Source of the DNA: UBA12018 sp051656605
GTDB taxonomy: Bacteria > Bacteroidota > Bacteroidia > Bacteroidales > CAMTPD01
Assembly (NCBI GenBank): GCA_051656605.1
Contig: JBOGCF010000049.1
Coordinates: 124,001-188,000 of the forward strand
Reading direction: 5' to 3'
DNA: 64,000 bases
Below the pieces are notes generated by a model, which saw only the letters and a program-made list of their open reading frames with translations, did not search any database and was not told where the DNA came from. Positions 8,513-16,475 of the stretch are shown here, piece after piece. A program made the position numbers and the translations under genes. Numbering within the stretch: position 1 is the stretch's first letter; the number at the start of each line of letters is the position of its first letter.

Positions 8513-9150
8513 GTCTTTTCGGGAATCGAAAAGACTTTAAAAGATTACTACTTGTTCTTTTTCTTTTCGGCAGCGAAAAGTAAAAAGAACCAAAAAGAAA
8601 AGCTGCCGGCTACCGCTACGGGTCTACTTCGCTTCGTGCTTTCGGCGACGGAAAAAGAACGCTCTCGGCTGCTCCTTCGTTTGAACGGCTTTTTCCGTTT
8701 CGCCTTCGCCCTTGCTCCGTTTACGCCCCTCCGCTAAATGCCGGACAAGACCTTCATGACCAAGCATAACGTATTGGAGTTGTCAAGGCTAATACTCGCT
8801 TCCACTTACTCAACTCAGTTGCCCCATCATTAACTAATTATATTGATATTGTGAATGGTAAATGGCATCTATACTTTCTGTTGCCAGGCGAATAGGCCTA
8901 GTGCCATTTTAGTACGGTGTCTGGCAACTTAAGTTCGTATGGTAATGGAATTGAGTTTCGCATAGCATTACAGAGCGTTAAGAAAAGTGGCACCTCGAAG
9001 GGATACGGTAAGAGGCTTTAGCGAAGCGGTCTGCCTCTTGCCGCCCGTAGAGGAACACTTTTTAGCGGCGTAATGCAAGCGACGGGATTCTTTGTTTACT
9101 TTCTTTTCCTGGAGAAAGAAAGTAAAAATCGTCCTGAAGTAAGAAAGTAA
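8513..9150. repeat. Hairpin-bounded non-coding block interrupting the transport operon
   Basis: The block has strong hairpins near both ends: GTCTTTTC/GAAAAGAC (8513-8535), GTTCTTTTTCTTTTCG/CGAAAAGTAAAAAGAAC (8554-8590) and TTTACTTTCTTT/AAAGAAAGTAAA (9095-9126). An internal pair GTTGCCAG/CTGGCAAC lies at 8880-8928. The CTTTTCG..CGAAAAG plus 'accaaaaagaaa' pattern and the GC-rich, coding-like but unreadable stretch 8600-8740 are of a kind I remember as multi-copy intergenic DNA in Bacteroidetes. No open frame is convincing. It may be a small non-autonomous element or an eroded insertion. Confidence 0.5.
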
Positions 9151-9189
9151 AAGCCGGTCTGGCTATAGGACAAAAAGAAAGCGAACGCT

Positions 9190-9861
9190 TTAATCCTGAC
9201 ACCCTGCTTTGAACCTCGCTACGGAGAGCTGGGCAAAGAAAAACAGGGCTACGATAACGAGCAGCAGTATTCCCAGTATGTTGTCGTAGGCTTGCGGGTA
9301 GTCTGATGCAAAGAACAGGTAAACCACGCCGAGACCCACAAAGAGAGCCGATACTTTTCTGCCGCGAGTAGGTTCGAGACAAATCCAAGCAACGACGGCG
9401 TAGGCTGCAATGCCACACATGTACCAAGGCACGGAGGTGATCAGTACGCGGTGAAGAAGCTCTGCCGGAAGTACCGAGTTGAGGTACGCATATATGAGAG
9501 CAACGTTTGCCAAGTCGATAAGGATCAACATTGAAATACCCGAGAGCAACATCATCGCAATCATACGCGTGTGCGAGTAGGGCAGGTGCAACGTGAGCTT
9601 TAGTCGCTTTTGCGTCATCTCGGGTACGAATTGTGCCACGGCAAACATCACGCCGAGCAGCAAGGGGATGTACTTAAGTACTTCGATAAAGACAACGTCG
9701 CGCGTGAGGATGATCTCCCACAAATGGAAGCCGCCTTTGAAAGAAACGACTCTGTTTATTTTGAGCAACGCATAGATGGTTGCCGAAAACGAGGCCACAA
9801 GGGCAACGAGTAAAATGATGCGGATCTTGATCCACTCTTTTAAAAGTATTGCTTTATTCAT
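9190..9861 (-). CDS. ABC transporter permease (ABC-2 type)
   Basis: A 223-aa inner-membrane protein with six hydrophobic segments: about 14-36, 62-80, 102-126, 140-160, 168-186 and 193-212. The N-terminal MNKAILLKEWIKIR is the cytoplasmic opening typical of ABC-2 permeases, and EMTQKRLKLTLHLPYSHTRM resembles their coupling region. It follows the ATPase gene by 13 bp on the same strand, so the two form one exporter or importer. The substrate is unknown; the operon context (TonB receptor, lipoprotein, barrel) suggests a small molecule or metal-related cargo. Confidence 0.85.
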   Translation of the reverse strand: MNKAILLKEWIKIRIILLVALVASFSATIYALLKINRVVSFKGGFHLWEIILTRDVVFIEVLKYIPLLLGVMFAVAQFVPEMTQKRLKLTLHLPYSHTRMIAMMLLSGISMLILIDLANVALIYAYLNSVLPAELLHRVLITSVPWYMCGIAAYAVVAWICLEPTRGRKVSALFVGLGVVYLFFASDYPQAYDNILGILLLVIVALFFFAQLSVARFKAGCQD

Positions 9862-9874
9862 GATCGGGGTCGTA

Positions 9875-10771
9875 TTAATATTTGCCGGTGAGACCGATAA
9901 AGATATCTTCGAGATTCATTGTTTCGCCGTGAAACTGCTGAGCCGGAAGTTGCATCGATGCAAGCATTTCGGTTACTTCTCGTTGGTCGGCAAAGGAATA
10001 AAACTCGAGTTGGTCGCGGCGCGTAGCCGGATTGTAAATCAAATCATTCCCCTCAAGCATTGCCTTGATAGCTTCGGCATGATCCGAAGTAAGTGTGTAT
10101 CGCTTGAAGTTGTTCATCAGGTTGGCCACGGGTTGTTGGGTAAGAATCTTTCCGTAGTCCATAATGATGCAATCGTCTACAAGGCGTTCCATATCCTGAA
10201 TGATGTGAGAAGTGAGGAAGATGGTCTTGCCTTCCGACTTGGCAAAGTCGTACAAGTATTCGATAAACAAGCGGCGATACCCGGGGTCTAGTCCCAATGA
10301 AAAGTCGTCGAGTACCAGTAGTTCGGGATTCTGTGCAAGGATGAGTCCGAGCGCAACTTGCGAGCGCTGTCCGCACGACATGCGCGAAATCTTTTGCTTC
10401 GGCGCGATCTTTAGTTTCGACATCAGTTCGTAGTAAGCCGTACGATTCCAATTGGGATAAAATGCGGCATAGTATCGCTCAATCTCTTCTATATTCATAA
10501 AGGTATATTGCACGTGACCTTCGATGAGCAAACCAATGTTTTGTCGCAGTGCGGGTTGCATGGTTTGGATATCTTCGCCGAAGATGTAGCAATTGCCTTC
10601 GCGCGGTTTCAGGAAACCACTCAATATATTAATGGTGGTTGTTTTGCCTGTTCCGTTCTTTCCGAGCAGACCTAGAATACGTCCCTTCGGCACGTTAAAG
10701 CTGAGGTCTTTATAGATTAATCGTTTCCCGTAGTAGTGGGTCAGATTTTTGCATTCAATTATATTTTCCAT
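9875..10771 (-). CDS. ABC transporter ATP-binding protein
   Basis: A 298-aa cytoplasmic ATPase that powers the neighbouring permease. Walker A is GKNGTGKT (residues 37-44). The signature is MSCGQRSQVALGL (about 131-143), with Cys in place of the first Gly of SGGQ. Walker B is LLVLDDFSLGLD, so Asp156 occupies the place of the usual catalytic Glu. An H-loop is present in FLTSHIIQD. The C-terminal 80 residues are an accessory domain. Starts are 11 bp after the DUF6850 stop and 13 bp before the permease. The two substitutions may be family traits rather than defects. Confidence 0.92.
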   Translation of the reverse strand: MENIIECKNLTHYYGKRLIYKDLSFNVPKGRILGLLGKNGTGKTTTINILSGFLKPREGNCYIFGEDIQTMQPALRQNIGLLIEGHVQYTFMNIEEIERYYAAFYPNWNRTAYYELMSKLKIAPKQKISRMSCGQRSQVALGLILAQNPELLVLDDFSLGLDPGYRRLFIEYLYDFAKSEGKTIFLTSHIIQDMERLVDDCIIMDYGKILTQQPVANLMNNFKRYTLTSDHAEAIKAMLEGNDLIYNPATRRDQLEFYSFADQREVTEMLASMQLPAQQFHGETMNLEDIFIGLTGKY

Positions 10772-10782
10772 TGATAAGGATA

Positions 10783-12294
10783 TTAAAAGATAAATGAAAT
10801 AGAGCCGGTCACGGCTGGAGTAGCCTGTTGCTGTTGGGCCTTAATCACCGAGGTGGCAGCTTTGTATTGTAGCATGAAGCTACCCGCAGGGTGAGCAAAC
10901 GAAGCGTTGGCACCGAGGCGGAAAAAGTCGGCCGAAAGGATTCCGTGATTCTCCTGCACCATCGCACCGAGCAATACATCTTCGGAAGCGATGGCCTCGA
11001 GGTTGCTGTTGCGAATCGTATAGGACGCTTCCATTTCGAGGCGAAGCCAATTTGATCGCATGCGGCGCAAGAGTCCGGTTTTTAGTCGGCTTTGCAAAGC
11101 ATCGAAGTTGCGTGTATAGCGCGGATGCAGGTACGTTTCTTTTGTTCCCGATGAGGCGGCATGCAGTTGCACCCAGTAGTTGTTGTTGCCGCGCGCAATC
11201 GAAAGAAGCGCGTTTACACTACCGTTGTAGCTGTTCATCGTATGCTTTTTGCCTACACTGAGTTCGCGCCAAGTGGTGATGTCGCTGCCCTCGGGTTTTA
11301 GTTGTTCGTAGATGCGTTCGTATCCGCTGCGTTGCGAAAAAGCAAACGACGGGTTTACCGCCAGTGATACTCCTTTTGCTAATTTGAAGAGGTAGTATCC
11401 ATCTGCCGAGAAGGTATTATTGCGCGTAAAATAAGGAATGCGCACACCGCCGTCTTGCTCGTTATCCATGTTGGTATGTTCAAAGGCAAGCGAGACTCCG
11501 TATTGATGGTTGCTCAAATCGATCAGTTGCAAGCGGGCATCCATCACATGACCGTTGTAATAACTGCTAAAGGTGTTTGCCTTTCTCGAAAAGGCATGAT
11601 CGTATAATCCCATGCCGAGAGTTTGGTAAAACAAATCGGTACGTCCCGATTCTTCTACCTTGATGCGCACGTCTTGCTTGTAAGAAGTGTAGCCTAAGTC
11701 GGCCGCGAAACCGAGCGTTCGGTGCTCGAAAAGTACCGACGGACGAATGGTGAACTCCGAAACCGTATTGCGCGGGCGGGGATCACTCTTTCGGTAATGC
11801 ACGCTTCCTTCGTAACGTAAATCTGCCCCGAATGTAAAGGCATTGCGCTTGGTAGCCCATCCTCCCGATAGCTGATACGTTTCGCTGTGATACGTACCTC
11901 CGATCGAATCGGCTACGAGATAGGGATACAGCATCGGCACATCTACCACGTTGCTCCATTTTGTATTCTGGCGCGAGTCGCGGTGATAGGATGCGCTTCC
12001 TCGCATGATCGACTTGTCGTTGGCGGCACTAAAGCCGTTTGTATGGAAGCCGTAGCGTGTTTGCTTATCACCTTCATGCAACAATCGGGTCTTGTCTTCT
12101 GCGTAATCAAATGCAATGGTTGCTTCTCCGGCTACGGAAAAAGGCAGGGTCGATAATGTAGACACCGTATTGTTTTGTCCGTATTGCAGGGTGAATAGCG
12201 GGTGGGAATACTGTAACAGTTCGCCCCTGTCGCGTGCACCGGCAGATGCACACAACAGAAGCTGAACTGAAACAAGGATAGCTGAATATCTCAT
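10783..12294 (-). CDS. DUF6850 family outer-membrane beta-barrel protein
   Basis: A 503-aa protein with signal peptide (MRYSAILVSVQLLLCASAGA). The rest is rich in alternating hydrophobic/aromatic beta strands with Tyr/Arg/Asn turns and ends in the aromatic TGSISFIF, typical of a barrel inserted by the BAM machinery. I recognise it as DUF6850, a family usually found beside DUF4876 lipoproteins and TonB receptors. Its role is not known; a pore or receptor partner in the outer membrane is the simplest inference. It is separated by 9 bp from the DUF4876 gene and 11 bp from the ATPase gene, so the genes are likely cotranscribed. Confidence 0.8.
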   Translation of the reverse strand: MRYSAILVSVQLLLCASAGARDRGELLQYSHPLFTLQYGQNNTVSTLSTLPFSVAGEATIAFDYAEDKTRLLHEGDKQTRYGFHTNGFSAANDKSIMRGSASYHRDSRQNTKWSNVVDVPMLYPYLVADSIGGTYHSETYQLSGGWATKRNAFTFGADLRYEGSVHYRKSDPRPRNTVSEFTIRPSVLFEHRTLGFAADLGYTSYKQDVRIKVEESGRTDLFYQTLGMGLYDHAFSRKANTFSSYYNGHVMDARLQLIDLSNHQYGVSLAFEHTNMDNEQDGGVRIPYFTRNNTFSADGYYLFKLAKGVSLAVNPSFAFSQRSGYERIYEQLKPEGSDITTWRELSVGKKHTMNSYNGSVNALLSIARGNNNYWVQLHAASSGTKETYLHPRYTRNFDALQSRLKTGLLRRMRSNWLRLEMEASYTIRNSNLEAIASEDVLLGAMVQENHGILSADFFRLGANASFAHPAGSFMLQYKAATSVIKAQQQQATPAVTGSISFIF

Positions 12295-12303
12295 GGAAAA
12301 GGA

Positions 12304-13482
12304 TTACTGTGGAATAACAAAAGGAGACGGAACCTGATTAGGCAAGAAGTCTTCTTTTGAGTTGTTTGTATCTTGAAGGATGGTGCGATTGCCTTCGGTG
12401 CGAAGCACTTTGCGGCGCACAACAAGTCCGCTGTTGGCATTATCGCAATAGGTATATCCGGCATCGATTGCAGCAGGAAGTGCTTTCTGACTTAGTGCGT
12501 TGTGTTGGCTGAACTCTACTGCGTCGAGAATCAGATCAGCAGGGATTCCGTAACGGTATACTACTTTGCCGGCCGCATTGGTTGTTTCTACTTTATTCTT
12601 TTCAAGGAAAGCAGGCATGTCGGTGTCGGGCTTAAAGATAAAGTACGAGCGGTAGCCGCGGTTGTGAAGTATCCATACGCTCAACGAGTAGCTGTAGTGT
12701 TTGATTAGGTTTGGTACCTCAGGAACATCTACATCCAGTGCATGCTCGTCGTACCATTCGAAGTGTGCTTTTGTAAGATCTACCGGAGAGTTTGGGTTCA
12801 ACACGGTGTGATTGGACCCGTTGCTTGCAAGCACGATGCTCTGTCCCGGTTGTACAGGATAGTCGGTTCCGTTGCCCGGAATTCCGTAGATGGTACCGGC
12901 TGCTACTTGTGATGGCAATAGATCTGTCCAAGCGGTAGCAGGGTTGATGGTGGTATGTTCCGATTCGCTGATGCAAAGTCCGTCGGCATACAATACCTGA
13001 TCGGTATTGTTGTATAGCTCGATGTATTGATCTTGCCAGTAGTTACCGTTTGACGGTGTCTTCGATCCCGAGAAATAGATTTCTTTGATTACCCAGCTTT
13101 TTGAAAGCGGTGCGGCTTCGAGTGTTGCGATCAAAGTTTGTTCCTTTCCGCTTACGGCCACGTTCTGATTGGCATATTGGAACACAACCGTCTGGTCGAT
13201 GCCTTCTACTTGGTGCGACTTTTCGCCTTTGATGCTGATGTGGTAGAGTCCGTCGCTCAAAAGGAGTGAGGCTGTTCCGTCTGTTGCAGTGGTTGCTTTT
13301 GTGGTAGCATTGGAAGAGGTTCCGGTTGCTACAACAGCGAAGTCGGCTTTATCTGCCCAACTGTAATTGTCGGGTAAGTTGATTTGGACTTTAAGGGTTG
13401 TAAACTGTGCTTCGTCGTTGTCGTTTGAGCACGCACTGAAGAATAGCGTGATTAGTAACGCTAGAAATGTACTTTTTTTCAT
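12304..13482 (-). CDS. DUF4876 family lipoprotein
   Basis: A 392-aa protein with a lipoprotein signal (LITLFFSAC, Cys about residue 18). Residues about 25-130 look like a surface Ig/prealbumin-like domain (TLKVQINLPDN...TLIATLEAAP). From about 132 (WVIKEIYFSGS...YIELYNNTDQVLYADGLC) it resembles a lamin-tail-type beta-sandwich with YIELYN, which suggests binding rather than catalysis. Its place directly after a TonB receptor gene (10 bp) resembles SusD-like partner lipoproteins, although it is not related to SusD. It may capture cargo for the receptor at the cell surface. Confidence 0.8.
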   Translation of the reverse strand: MKKSTFLALLITLFFSACSNDNDEAQFTTLKVQINLPDNYSWADKADFAVVATGTSSNATTKATTATDGTASLLLSDGLYHISIKGEKSHQVEGIDQTVVFQYANQNVAVSGKEQTLIATLEAAPLSKSWVIKEIYFSGSKTPSNGNYWQDQYIELYNNTDQVLYADGLCISESEHTTINPATAWTDLLPSQVAAGTIYGIPGNGTDYPVQPGQSIVLASNGSNHTVLNPNSPVDLTKAHFEWYDEHALDVDVPEVPNLIKHYSYSLSVWILHNRGYRSYFIFKPDTDMPAFLEKNKVETTNAAGKVVYRYGIPADLILDAVEFSQHNALSQKALPAAIDAGYTYCDNANSGLVVRRKVLRTEGNRTILQDTNNSKEDFLPNQVPSPFVIPQ

Positions 13483-13492
13483 ATGATTCTTT

Positions 13493-16240
13493 TTATAATG
13501 TTATCATTAACTCTGCTCCGAACGAAGGGGTTGTTCTGTTTCTTCGTGTTACTTGCAGGTTGTCGGTATACGACGGACTGTATTCGAACAGGCGGTTCAC
13601 ATAGAAGGAACAGCGAAGGTGCTTGCCCAATTCTTTGGTTGCTTTTAGGTTTACACCAAATGATACGGGCCTTTTACTCGGTAAGAAATAGCTGTTTGAG
13701 AATGTCTTAACGAGGTATTTAAGCTCCGGATCTGTTGCCGATTCTTCTGTAAACGGTCGTTCTATTCCGTCTTTACCGAAGTAAGAAACGGGAACTCCCG
13801 CGTATTCTTTTATTTGTGTGCGTTCGAACCAAATGCACTGTATGGTGGTAGTGAAGAAGAGTCCGAAGCGCGGAATGTGCGTATTAAAGAAGCAGTTGGT
13901 GTTGAAGCGCGAACTTACACGCTGGTCGGTTGCTTCGTATTTGCCTACATACGAATAGGGTTTGTTGTTGATAAAGATCGAGTAAGTATCGTATATAGGC
14001 ATACTATAACTACCCGATGTGTGATAGTAGGCTCCGTTGAGTTGCACGGTTGTATAGAGTGCTTCAATCTTTGGAAACTGTATATCGTATTCAAAGCCTT
14101 GCTTTACGGTATTACTGATATTCACCGGAACCGAACGACTGATCATTACGGTGTCGGTATACGACGCAAACTGATCGGTTGTTGGTTTTTGCGTAATCTC
14201 GGTGAGCGCGTCGCCGTATCGCTGAAAGCTGCGCGGCTGATAGATTGTTTGATATCCGAAGCCGTTGTTCATTTGTTCGCGAAACAATGTTCCCGCTACT
14301 TTGAAGTCGCCGACGCTGACTTGCAGCCCCAATTCGCCGATTCGGTTGCGTGCGGCTGTAAGCATTGTATTGGTGCGGTCGTATTTTTGCGTATTGACAA
14401 CGAGCAGACGGTTTTCTTCTGTTTGCGAGAAGTAGTTTAATGCGATGCCGTCGTGGTACATTGCATTGGGATAGATGTATTCCAATCCCGGGTATTTCAC
14501 TTGCTCGCCATAACCGGTTCGTATGCCTACTTCTACATCTTTGCCGGCAATGGCAAACGATGGTAATGACCAATATAAATTGGCTCGGGGTTCTACGTGT
14601 ATCTTGCCCGATAGTGCGTAATCGGAAGAAGTATGCAACATGCTTCCGCGCAAACCAACAGTGAGGTCGAACTTATTTTCTCCTACTTCGGTGAGTAGTC
14701 TGTTTTCGGCAAAGAACGAAGTAGTCTGCATGGCAGGGATTTCGCTTAAGTTTCTGTTACGTGCCGCACCGGCTGCTCCAAAGGATGAGTTGATGTAAGG
14801 CGGAGCAAGCGGATCGTATATGGAGCCGCGCCCGAGGTTCTTTTCGAAACGATGCTCTACTCCGTAAAGGAGTCGGTTTTGCGTGGCGTCTTTTGTAAAG
14901 AGGCTTGTACCCGTTAGTTGCGCAAAGAGTGAAAAGGGTTTGTTTTCTGTCTTATAGTTGCTTCTGTATTCGGTAGGCAGGTATATCCCTTCGTGCTCGC
15001 CAAGTACTCCTTCTATCGGTGCCGGGGTAGGACCGTTTAGTGTTACTTGCTTGCTGCGATTGAGTATATCGGCGCTATAATCGGCAGAGATTGTAGCTTC
15101 GATGCTGTTGATCCAACTCAGATTTAAGTTGAGTTTCTGGTTGGTCAATGCTTGTACTCGGTTGTATCTGCTGGTGTAGGTATCGTATCGTTTCATCAGG
15201 TCGGCGTCGTCTTTTTTGCCGTCGGCCGTGGTTACGAAGAGTACTTTCACTTGCGATAAGAGTTCTTTGTCGAATGGGGTGAATCGGTTCTCGTAATTCA
15301 CTTGCGAACTGATACGGGTAAACTTTTCCAAGTTGTTGCGTACATCGGGCGTAGCTTGTGTTACGTCGGCCCCGATGTGTATGTTGCCTGCTTTGCCGGG
15401 AAGCTTAAAACCTTTTCCGGCATAGATAAGCTTGTTGATCGGGTTCAACTTTAATCGGATCTGAAGTGGAGTACGTCCGCTTTTGGCTTTTGTAATAACG
15501 GCTCCGTTAGTAAGGTCACCGTACTTAACGGATGCGATTCCGCGAACTACTTCGACCGATTGAATGTGGTCGGTTGATAGTTGACGAAGATCAATACCTT
15601 CATTAACGGTAAGTTTAGAGCTTAAGTCTGTATCGCTTTTACTATTCGAGAAGGATAGCATGGATGCGTTATTTGACAATGGCGCGCCATCTGCGATAAT
15701 AGACAATCCGAAGGTAGAGTTGTTGTCAGACCCTGTTTGGCGTAGCGTAATTCCATTCTTCTGACTCAAGTTTCCGTCTATGGTAAGTTGGCCGGGCAAT
15801 AGTTGTGCCAAGTCTGCCAAGCTAGCCGGTTGTACGTATTGCATGGCTACACGATCGATAACCGACGAAGACTCGTTGTTTGATTTCGTTGTTCCCATTA
15901 CTTCTACCTCGTTTAGGTAGAACGATTGCAGTTGCAACGGTATCAACAATGTGGTGTCGTTTTGCAACGTAAAGCTCGACTTGTAGTCGGAGTATCCCAA
16001 TAGATGTACCGAGAGGGTACATTGGTTGGTTTTGATTTGTTGTATGGTAAAGTTTCCGTTTTGGTTTGTAAAGGTGGTGTGTGAATTGTCATTAACCGAA
16101 ACCACGGCAAAGTCGATTGGTGCTCCGCTGCTTTGATCTACAATCTTACCGGTTACGGTGTATTGTTTTTGTTGTGCCAATCCGCTTTGGGCATATAAAA
16201 GACCTGATAGAATAGTTCCTGTTAAAAATGCAATCTTCAT
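13493..16240 (-). CDS. TonB-dependent receptor, heading the DUF4876/DUF6850/ABC operon
   Basis: A 915-aa outer-membrane receptor. Signal peptide (MKIAFLTGTILSGLLYAQSGLAQ), then a carboxypeptidase-regulatory-like domain (about 25-110, VTGKIVDQSSGAPIDFAVVSV), a plug domain (about 130-260, with ASLADLAQLLPGQLT and SVEVVRGIASVKYGDLTNGA), and a 22-strand barrel ending SFGAELMITL. It imports a ligand across the outer membrane using TonB energy. It is not a SusC: no SusD partner follows, and it is shorter. The gene has a good promoter and heads a run of genes with gaps of 9-13 bp. The ligand is unknown. Confidence 0.93.
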   Translation of the reverse strand: MKIAFLTGTILSGLLYAQSGLAQQKQYTVTGKIVDQSSGAPIDFAVVSVNDNSHTTFTNQNGNFTIQQIKTNQCTLSVHLLGYSDYKSSFTLQNDTTLLIPLQLQSFYLNEVEVMGTTKSNNESSSVIDRVAMQYVQPASLADLAQLLPGQLTIDGNLSQKNGITLRQTGSDNNSTFGLSIIADGAPLSNNASMLSFSNSKSDTDLSSKLTVNEGIDLRQLSTDHIQSVEVVRGIASVKYGDLTNGAVITKAKSGRTPLQIRLKLNPINKLIYAGKGFKLPGKAGNIHIGADVTQATPDVRNNLEKFTRISSQVNYENRFTPFDKELLSQVKVLFVTTADGKKDDADLMKRYDTYTSRYNRVQALTNQKLNLNLSWINSIEATISADYSADILNRSKQVTLNGPTPAPIEGVLGEHEGIYLPTEYRSNYKTENKPFSLFAQLTGTSLFTKDATQNRLLYGVEHRFEKNLGRGSIYDPLAPPYINSSFGAAGAARNRNLSEIPAMQTTSFFAENRLLTEVGENKFDLTVGLRGSMLHTSSDYALSGKIHVEPRANLYWSLPSFAIAGKDVEVGIRTGYGEQVKYPGLEYIYPNAMYHDGIALNYFSQTEENRLLVVNTQKYDRTNTMLTAARNRIGELGLQVSVGDFKVAGTLFREQMNNGFGYQTIYQPRSFQRYGDALTEITQKPTTDQFASYTDTVMISRSVPVNISNTVKQGFEYDIQFPKIEALYTTVQLNGAYYHTSGSYSMPIYDTYSIFINNKPYSYVGKYEATDQRVSSRFNTNCFFNTHIPRFGLFFTTTIQCIWFERTQIKEYAGVPVSYFGKDGIERPFTEESATDPELKYLVKTFSNSYFLPSKRPVSFGVNLKATKELGKHLRCSFYVNRLFEYSPSYTDNLQVTRRNRTTPSFGAELMITL

Positions 16241-16253
16241 TTGTTATTGTTTT

Positions 16254-16291
16254 TACACTGCAAAACTACTTCTACGATCAAGGGGCGTCAA
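16254..16291 (-). promoter_or_regulatory. Predicted promoter of the TonB-receptor operon
   Basis: On the minus strand, TTG (16291-16289), a 20-bp spacer and TAGTTTTG (16268-16261) fit the Bacteroidetes consensus. Transcription would start near 16254, only about 14 nt before the ATG. Confidence 0.7.
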
Positions 16292-16303
16292 TCGCTATAT
16301 TTT

Positions 16304-16349
16304 GGTAAATACAGATTCGTTTTACCTAGTATTAGGTAAATATTTACCT
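16304..16349. promoter_or_regulatory. Operator-like cluster of GGTAAA/TTTACC half-sites
   Basis: Four half-sites: GGTAAA at 16304 and 16335, TTTACC at 16321 and 16343. They build an 8+4+8 inverted repeat TTTACCTA-GTAT-TAGGTAAA (16321-16340) overlapping a perfect 16-bp palindrome AGGTAAATATTTACCT (16334-16349). The cluster sits 13-58 bp upstream of the -33 element of the TonB-receptor promoter and between divergent genes. Confidence 0.6.
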
Positions 16350-16419
16350 GTTTTGGTGCTTCTATGGTTATTTTTTACAATAAAATGCATGAATAGTGCA
16401 TGTTTCTAATACGTATGAA

Positions 16420-16434
16420 TGATTAATATTGCAG
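16420..16434 (+). promoter_or_regulatory. Promoter segment of the GH76 gene shared with susC
   Basis: TGATTAATATTGCAG here is identical to 19256-19270 upstream of susC. It contains TAATATTG, one mismatch from the -7 consensus. Start of transcription would be near 16438. No clear -33 TTG is visible, which fits an activator-dependent promoter. Confidence 0.55.
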
Positions 16435-16475
16435 TGTGCTATCGATCGTGTTATCAATTAATATAATCTCATATC

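Noticed and set aside
8501..8737. 78-codon frame after the DUF4857 start
   Set aside because: It is low-complexity and arises from the hairpin and GC-rich repeat block; no homologous protein is recognised.
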